DNA from: Leptasterias polaris
Taxonomy: Eukaryota; Echinodermata; Asteroidea; Forcipulatida; Asteriidae
DNA: 64,000 nt
Assembly: GCA_037783415.1 (NCBI GenBank)
Contig: JAZGTN010000043.1
Coordinates: 558,001 to 622,000 of the forward strand
Direction: 5' to 3'
The notes beneath the pieces are model-generated. The model had not been told where the DNA came from and did not search any database. It saw only the letters and a program-made list of their open reading frames with translations. Below are positions 58,410 to 64,000 of the stretch, in pieces. The stretch's first letter is position 1. Every line of letters begins with the position of its first letter. The position numbers were made by a program, and so were the translations under genes.

Positions 58410-58983
58410 GTGAGATATTTTTTCCTTCAGACAACCTCTCCATGTTGATCCATGTAGAAACTATAGATTATACGCTGCCATCCACTAAGAGGCCTTTTGT
58501 ACTGCTATGATGTGGTCTAGCGTACAAGAATGATGAGACGATTATGCACGGTGATTAGTAGGATAATGCATGGTTTATGACATAATAATAAATAAATAAA
58601 TAATAATAATAAGACTTATAAAGCGCATTTTCCAGAGATACAATGCGCTGCAAGGCCATAGACATAGGCCATAATGCTTAGATTAAAGAATGCAGTGTGA
58701 CCAAAAATCAAATGATAAGTGTCTACTTAATAGGCTGTTCAGGGGTATGCACCTAAATGATCCGAACTTAAGAGAACTTGAAGACAAAAAGGGAGTTTTG
58801 AAAATAATGTACCCATTTCTTTGCCTTATCTCAATTGTTCCTTCGACTGTTCTTTCAAATAAAACAATTGCCACGAGACAGTAACGTGCATCAATGTACA
58901 TCAGCCATCAAAATAATGACAAAACAATTTTTTTTTTTAGTCACTCTATTAAAAATATACAAAATACCTTAAAAAGAGAACAA

Positions 58984-59580
58984 CTCCCCAATTTGATAGA
59001 GCTGCTTTATCAGAAAATGTTTCTTGATGATTTTCTACAACAAACAAAATGAGTAGGACACCAGTCGTAGAAGGTATATGTGACATTGTGTTTTGGCCAG
59101 TAACTTTAATTTGTTAAGCATAATTTGGTTGTGTATAAATAAAGCAGCTTTATAACTATCACTGGGACCAGTGAAACTTCTCTGCTCTGTAAATGCTGGT
59201 CTATTTCAAATATATGTGGTACCTTAAAATCAGGGCCCAATTTCATAGAGCTGCTTATCAGCACCAACAAATAGGATCAGCAACAAAATTAGGCTTAGCA
59301 GAAAAAGGAAACCAGCCAAAAAACCTGTCACATATACAATTGTTTACTAGGTATCCTGCTCATTTTTGCTTAGCAGTTAATTGTTAAGAAATATTTTCTG
59401 TGTAAAGCATGCAGAGTCTATACAATTTTGAGCAGGGCCCAAATTTACAGAGCTGCCTAAGCAGAAAATATTGCTTCATGGTTTTTGCTCAGCAAAAATG
59501 AGGAGGATACCAGTCACAGACGATACATGTGGCTGGTAACCTTTTTATTTGTTTGTTCTTAAATAAAGCAGCTCTATGAC
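58984..59580. repeat. Three consecutive GGGCCCAATTTCATAG-family MITE copies
   Basis: Copies at about 58984-59170 (degraded ends), 59233-59425 (intact left end GGGCCCAATTTCATAGAGCT) and 59435-59580 (left GGGCCCAAATTTACAGAGCT). All carry the ACCAGTC.. and GGCTGGTAACC internal motifs. Confidence 0.7.
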
Positions 59581-60179
59581 TTTAGTGTAATGCTTTCATT
59601 TTCAGATAAATTACTACATTTTTAGATTGAAAAAAACCCCCAAACAAACCTAAAAACCAAAACAAAGCTTACTTCCCAAACTTTTTTTCGGTCAAACAAC
59701 TTTTTTTGAAGTTAAGTGTGTTGTAACCATTACAATCGCATAAATAAAGGCAATTTTATAAACCTTCCCAATGCGACAGTCTGAAAATTGGGCCAATTCA
59801 ATGACCTGGGACATTGTTAGGGTTAATCTTAAATGGATAACACATCATTGATTTTTTAGGTCTACTTCACTCTACTTACCTGTAGAGCGAATACTACAAT
59901 TGCATTGTTCCCTATGCCGGCAGGCAAATAGCTAAGAGTTTTACACACAATAGCGCCCTCAAGTGTCCTGTCCCCGACGCCCTGTGACATGCGCACTACG
60001 TTAGCGTCCTCTTTTTCTCTTAGCAGGCGAAGGTAACACATGTGAATTTTTATGTACGAATAAATTCTGTAAATTGTGTTACTGGATTGCTTGAGAAAGC
60101 AAAGATAGTTGTAGAGTTGTTTGTTGATACTATCCTGATAAGATTGTGGATAGGTATTGTAGAGTTGTTTGTGATAATA

Positions 60180-62345
60180 ATGAGTTCTAGGAAGTTGGGG
60201 AGGACAGGGCTTGTCGCAACTGGAGGGACCTACATCCCTCCGGGACAACCCGAGTCCTCGGGGAATTGCACCGGTGACAATACGTCGCCGGGTCAGCAAT
60301 CCCCCAGCCAGCCCCTTCAGCCGCTGTCGGCTGCTGGGGCTGACGGACCTAGTATTAACCGGGCGGGGGACCCTACAGTCCCTCCGTCCCCGGTTGATTT
60401 TCTCGGGTCAACCCAACCAAAAGGGAAACGCACCGGTAAGGCCAAGAAATTGCCTAGTACCGGGGCTGTACCCAAAAAAGGACGAGTTGGCAAACGTGCC
60501 TCCACTACGGAGTCCACCCTGCCAGTCCCAGGCCAATCTATGGGGCACTCACAGTCGGAGGGATTACCCCCCGTCGGCTCGGTGCACCCAGGCCTAAATA
60601 CTGAGCAGTCGCAACCGGAGGAAGTACCCCTCCATGGTTCGATGCACTCACACCGCCCTAGCACGACCGCACATACCGCGGTGCCTGCAGACGGTCTGCT
60701 GTACGGCCGCCTTGACCGGACAGCCCCCGCCTACGCTATCGGGCTTGGGGCGCTGTCGGCCGCACAGGCAATTGGCCACGGGGTACAGTCCCCATGGGGC
60801 CCCTTCGGAACATTACGCTCCGAGGGTTCGGCCTCTGTATCGGGGTTTGCCCAATGCTCTGGCATCCCCGTCACACAAGTAGCCTCCGAGATTACTTCGG
60901 AGTCCACCCTGGGGCGTTCTTCCAAAAAGAAGAGCAAGAAAGCCAGAAAACATTCCCGCCGCTCACAGTCGAGCTCAAGCGGTTCTTCTGAACGGGCACA
61001 CCGTGGCAAACGCCACAAGGGTGGTGACCACATCTCTAGGGAAGATTTCTTGGAGGCTTTTCAAACCCTCGCGGCCTCGCTTGCGGGCCGACGTGAGGAC
61101 AGTGGTCATGGCCCTACTGACTCGGTCACCCCACAGGTGCCCCGTAGTCTTTACGGCCAGGGTTGGCTAGCACCGGACCAAAGGGGACTCCCACACACGG
61201 CTAGCCGTGCTCCTGATTCCCCCCCGGGTTTGCCGCCCCCGCCCGCCAACCGTTACGGTCAGGCGCGCGTGACTGCCGACCGGCGGGCACCGCCACACAC
61301 GAACCGTGGGCCGGTGTCCCCGCCAAGCATCAGTCTACATCCGTCGGCGTCATTTGAGTCTGACCAGGACTCGGTGATGGTACGGCGGGATGATGCTTTT
61401 TCACCATCGAGGCATGATTCTCATTCCTCGAGGGCATCTCGTCCCCCTGATTCGGCCGACTCGGCCGAGGAAGAAGACGAGTTGGTCAGCTCTATCCAAC
61501 GGATGTCGGTCTCTGAGACTGAGTTGCGCTTGGTCCAGAGGGATATGATCAGAGTTCTAGATCTTCCCTGTGACCCAGAACTCCCTTCTGATGAACGCCA
61601 ATCGTTTAAGAAGAGATCAGGCCCGACAAAGGGCGTGACCAAGCCCTTCCCGGTGATGCCCTTGGATCGGGTGTGCGTCGATCACATGGACGGGGTAATA
61701 GGTGCAAAAACGTGGACTCCATACTCTAAACGTACAGAGCCATATTATCGTTTCCCCCCTGGGGATTTCGATAAATACTTTGCCACCCCTATCCTGCCGG
61801 ACTCGGCCATCGACAAACTTGTCGCTGACAGGGGATCGGTATCCTCCAAATTACCTTTTGCGGATAAGATTCGCGGGAAGTTGGAGGATGTGACCCGTAA
61901 GATGGATTCGTCCGCACGCATGGGGATGCGTGCAACGTCGTTCCTCTTGCTCCTTTCGGAATACCTGGAGCAGGGGTGCGACGAAAATTCGATGGTGCCA
62001 GCTGATATGATGGTGGCTGCCCTTCACTGCTTGGACAATGGTCTATGCTCTGTCCTAGACCAGTTTACGAAGATAGCGACCCTGGCAACGACGGCACGTC
62101 GCGCCAATGTACTTGACGCACTTTTTCTGCCGTCAGCTGGGGCGCGTAAACGGTTAGACGACCTCCCACTCACGGGATTGGACTTGTTCGCTGGTAAGTT
62201 CCAGGAATCCATGGAGGATGAGGCTAAACGCCTCAAGGCCACGGACAAAATAAATCTGAAGAAGCCTCAGGCCCCGGCTAAAACCGCGGGTAAGGCGAGA
62301 AAACAGGCGTCCTTTGTCATCCCCCGACGCCGCCCTCAGAATTAA
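60180..62345 (+). CDS. DIRS-like element gag-like ORF
   Basis: Intact ORF of 721 codons from ATG at 60180; an earlier in-frame ATG at 60042 lies in AT-rich leader sequence and is less likely. The first half is Pro/Gly/Ser-rich and looks disordered. A basic stretch follows (SSKKKSKKARKHSRRSQSSS, about 60927-60986), then an acidic patch (SADSAEEEDELVSSIQ). The C-terminal half has a structured region (PFPVMPLDRVCVDHMDGVIG onward) and a basic tail ending RRRPQN. No zinc knuckle or catalytic motif is seen. By position and pattern it is the structural (gag) protein. No internal stop suggests a young copy. It overlaps the next ORF by 52 bases in another frame. Confidence 0.8.
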   Translation: MSSRKLGRTGLVATGGTYIPPGQPESSGNCTGDNTSPGQQSPSQPLQPLSAAGADGPSINRAGDPTVPPSPVDFLGSTQPKGKRTGKAKKLPSTGAVPKKGRVGKRASTTESTLPVPGQSMGHSQSEGLPPVGSVHPGLNTEQSQPEEVPLHGSMHSHRPSTTAHTAVPADGLLYGRLDRTAPAYAIGLGALSAAQAIGHGVQSPWGPFGTLRSEGSASVSGFAQCSGIPVTQVASEITSESTLGRSSKKKSKKARKHSRRSQSSSSGSSERAHRGKRHKGGDHISREDFLEAFQTLAASLAGRREDSGHGPTDSVTPQVPRSLYGQGWLAPDQRGLPHTASRAPDSPPGLPPPPANRYGQARVTADRRAPPHTNRGPVSPPSISLHPSASFESDQDSVMVRRDDAFSPSRHDSHSSRASRPPDSADSAEEEDELVSSIQRMSVSETELRLVQRDMIRVLDLPCDPELPSDERQSFKKRSGPTKGVTKPFPVMPLDRVCVDHMDGVIGAKTWTPYSKRTEPYYRFPPGDFDKYFATPILPDSAIDKLVADRGSVSSKLPFADKIRGKLEDVTRKMDSSARMGMRATSFLLLLSEYLEQGCDENSMVPADMMVAALHCLDNGLCSVLDQFTKIATLATTARRANVLDALFLPSAGARKRLDDLPLTGLDLFAGKFQESMEDEAKRLKATDKINLKKPQAPAKTAGKARKQASFVIPRRRPQN

Positions 62346-64000
62346 GGCGGCCCGTGGCAATATCCGTGGTCGCGCCGATAACACGGCTGGCTCTCGCTAC
62401 ACACAGTCCCAACCTGGACAACAGCGTGCCCAATCGGGCCGTGGTTTTCGAGCGCCTGCCCCCCGGTATGCCGGGGCGTTGCGCAAGTGAGACTGCCTCC
62501 GGGCGACCTCCCACCGACGGACCCGTGGGAGGCCGCCTCCGGAAATTCTTGGGGTCCTGGGTTCAAATAACCTCCGACCGGTGGGTCCTCGAAACAATCA
62601 AACGCGGTTACGCGCTCGAGTTTACGAGGACCCCCCCGTCGGACATGCTCAGTCGGCCAACACCCATGCCGTCCGACAGAACAAAGCGCCGCTCCCTAGA
62701 GAGAGAGATCGACGTCCTTCTCAGAAAGAGAGCGGTGCGTATTGTCCCCCGTTCGGGGGTTCGGACGGGTTTCATGTCAACCTTCTTCCTGACTCCCAAG
62801 AAGGAGGTTGGCATGTGGCGCCCGATTTTGAATTTGAAACCCCTCAACAAATTTATTTGTCCGAAGCGTTTCCGCATGGAGACGCTAAGGACAATACTGT
62901 CTTCAATAATAACGCCCGCGTGGGCTGCAAGTCTGGACCTGAAGGACGCATATCTACACGTTCCAATCAGGCCGGAGCACCGCAAATTCCTACGTTTTCA
63001 ATACAGCAATACCCTGTACGAATTTGTAGTGCTCCCATTCGGACTTTCAACCTCACCGCGGGTGTTCACCCGGATCGTAAAAACGATCGGGGCGGCACTA
63101 CGGAGGCGAGGCGTCATGATTTTCATGTACCTCGACGACTGGCTGATCGTGGGTCCTTCTCGGGAGGAAACGAAGGCAGCGCTCCAACTTAGTTGGCGCC
63201 TGACCTCCGACCTCGGATTTATTATCAACACCGAGAAATCCCACCCTATCCCCTCGCAGGTTCCCACCTTCCTGGGTGCGTCCCTAGACTTGCGCAGGGG
63301 ATTGGCACGCCCATCGGAGGACCGCCTGTTAAACCTTCGACAGTGCGTGTCCCTCTTCCTCCCAGCGGTAGTAGCTCCGGCTCTGGCCTGGCTCAGGCTG
63401 TTGGGCCTCATGGCCAGCATGGTGGATTTGGTGGATTTCTGCAGGTTGAAGATGAGACCTATCCAACTTCACCTACTCTCCTTTTACAGGCCCATTCGGC
63501 ATCCAATCCACCATCCGGTGCCTACCACACCCTGGCTAGTCCCCCACCTTCGCTGGTGGCTGGTCGAAGCGAACATTTCGCAGGGGCGTGTCTTCCGCCC
63601 GCCCCGTCCGTCGGTGACAGTCACGACCGACGCGTCTTTTCACGGCTGGGGGGCGACCCTCCATCCGCGCCAAATCGCGGGGGTATGGGGTTCAGAACAC
63701 CAGTCGTCCCACATCAACGTCCTGGAAATGATAGCAGTCACCAACGCACTGAAACATTTCCAGACGGAAGTCAGGGGACGTGCGGTCCTGGTGAGGTGCG
63801 ACAATACCACAGTGGTGGCTTACATCAATCACCAGGGAGGTACTCGGTCAGGTCGACTGTGTGCACTGACGTGGGACCTAATCCACTGGTGTATACAGCA
63901 CGGGACAGCGCTGTCGGCAGTCCACATCCCGGGCGTAGAGAACGTCACAGCCGACGCTCTCTCCAGAGGCTGGATCGCCCCGACGGAGTGGTCACTGCTC
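62294..64000 (+). CDS. DIRS-like reverse transcriptase / RNase H ORF (3' end cut by window)
   Basis: Open for 569 codons from the stop-free point at 62294 to the window end; the first ATG is at 62468. It overlaps the gag-like ORF by 52 nt in a different frame, so translation may need frameshifting or re-initiation. Motifs in order: FFLTPKKEVGMWRPILNLKP (about 62785-62844), SLDLKDAYLHVPIRPEHRKF, FVVLPFGLSTSPRVFTRIVK, the catalytic MYLDDWLIVG (YLDD at 63128-63139), PTFLGASLDLRRG, then RNase H signals TTDASFHGWGA (about 63623-63655), NVLEMIAVTNAL, VRCDNTTVVAYINHQGGTRS and VHIPGVENVTADALSRG. The WRPILNLKPLN and CDNTTVVAYIN motifs are typical of DIRS-group elements. No stop or frameshift is seen, so the enzyme could be functional. 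Confidence 0.9.

Larger units (their letters stand above)
59870..64000 (+). mobile_element. DIRS-like retrotransposon, right end beyond window
   Basis: A GC-rich unit in AT-rich surroundings with a gag-like ORF, then an overlapping reverse transcriptase/RNase H ORF. DIRS elements use a tyrosine recombinase and have split or inverted termini. The recombinase is expected beyond 64000. The left boundary is approximate: base composition changes near 59870, and a putative terminal repeat of about 170 bp precedes the coding part. It lies downstream of exon 40, probably in an intron of the lectin gene and in sense orientation. Confidence 0.85.

Noticed and set aside
60317..60664. Minus-strand and alternative-frame open frames in the 60-63.4 kb region
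   Set aside because: They are shadows of the GC-rich gag-like and RT ORFs; none has recognisable domains.

Overview
This is eukaryotic nuclear DNA: AT-rich, intron-dense and crowded with transposons. The dispersed repeats (tRNA-derived SINEs, palindromic MITEs ending in GGGCCCAATTTCATAG, a DIRS-like element, a Penelope-like element and CR1/L2-type LINEs) and the lectin protein type fit an invertebrate deuterostome. An echinoderm, perhaps a sea star or brittle star, is most likely; this is inference, not proof.

The window holds most of one plus-strand gene. I assembled it by joining GT-AG exons whose reading phases agree across all 39 introns. Forty coding exons run from the start codon at 8973 to 58409, giving about 1,764 codons with no stop. 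The product starts with a signal peptide and is otherwise a chain of extracellular modules: C-type lectin-like domains (CTLD) 1-4, a farnesoic-acid-O-methyltransferase-like (FAMeT, PF12248-type) domain, CTLD5, a PAN/Apple domain, and CTLD6-11. Short Pro/Thr-rich linkers separate several modules. Some CTLDs carry the EPN (mannose-type) motif with WND, others carry QPD (galactose-type), and two or three have lost the site. CTLD11 lacks its last exon here, so the C-terminus (secreted or membrane-anchored) lies beyond 64000.

Layout: 1-8.7 kb is upstream non-coding DNA with MITEs, a foldback element and SINEs. 8.97-58.4 kb is the lectin gene, whose introns hold a 5'-truncated LINE (10.5-12.1 kb), two 99% identical 1.05 kb repeats (23.4 and 50.0 kb), a tandem SINE array (30.8-31.7 kb), nested MITEs (40.3 kb), a Penelope-like relic with a GIY-YIG domain (45.6-47.0 kb), a foldback element amplified into four hairpin units (51.4-51.9 kb) and a second LINE relic (57.4-58.0 kb). 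59.9-64.0 kb is a GC-richer DIRS-like retrotransposon with an intact gag-like ORF and an open reverse transcriptase/RNase H ORF that runs off the window.

No rRNA gene, convincing functional tRNA gene, CRISPR array or prokaryotic system is present. The most notable biology is the mosaic lectin (11 or more CTLDs plus FAMeT plus PAN, with mixed sugar-motif types) built from symmetric phase-1 modules.
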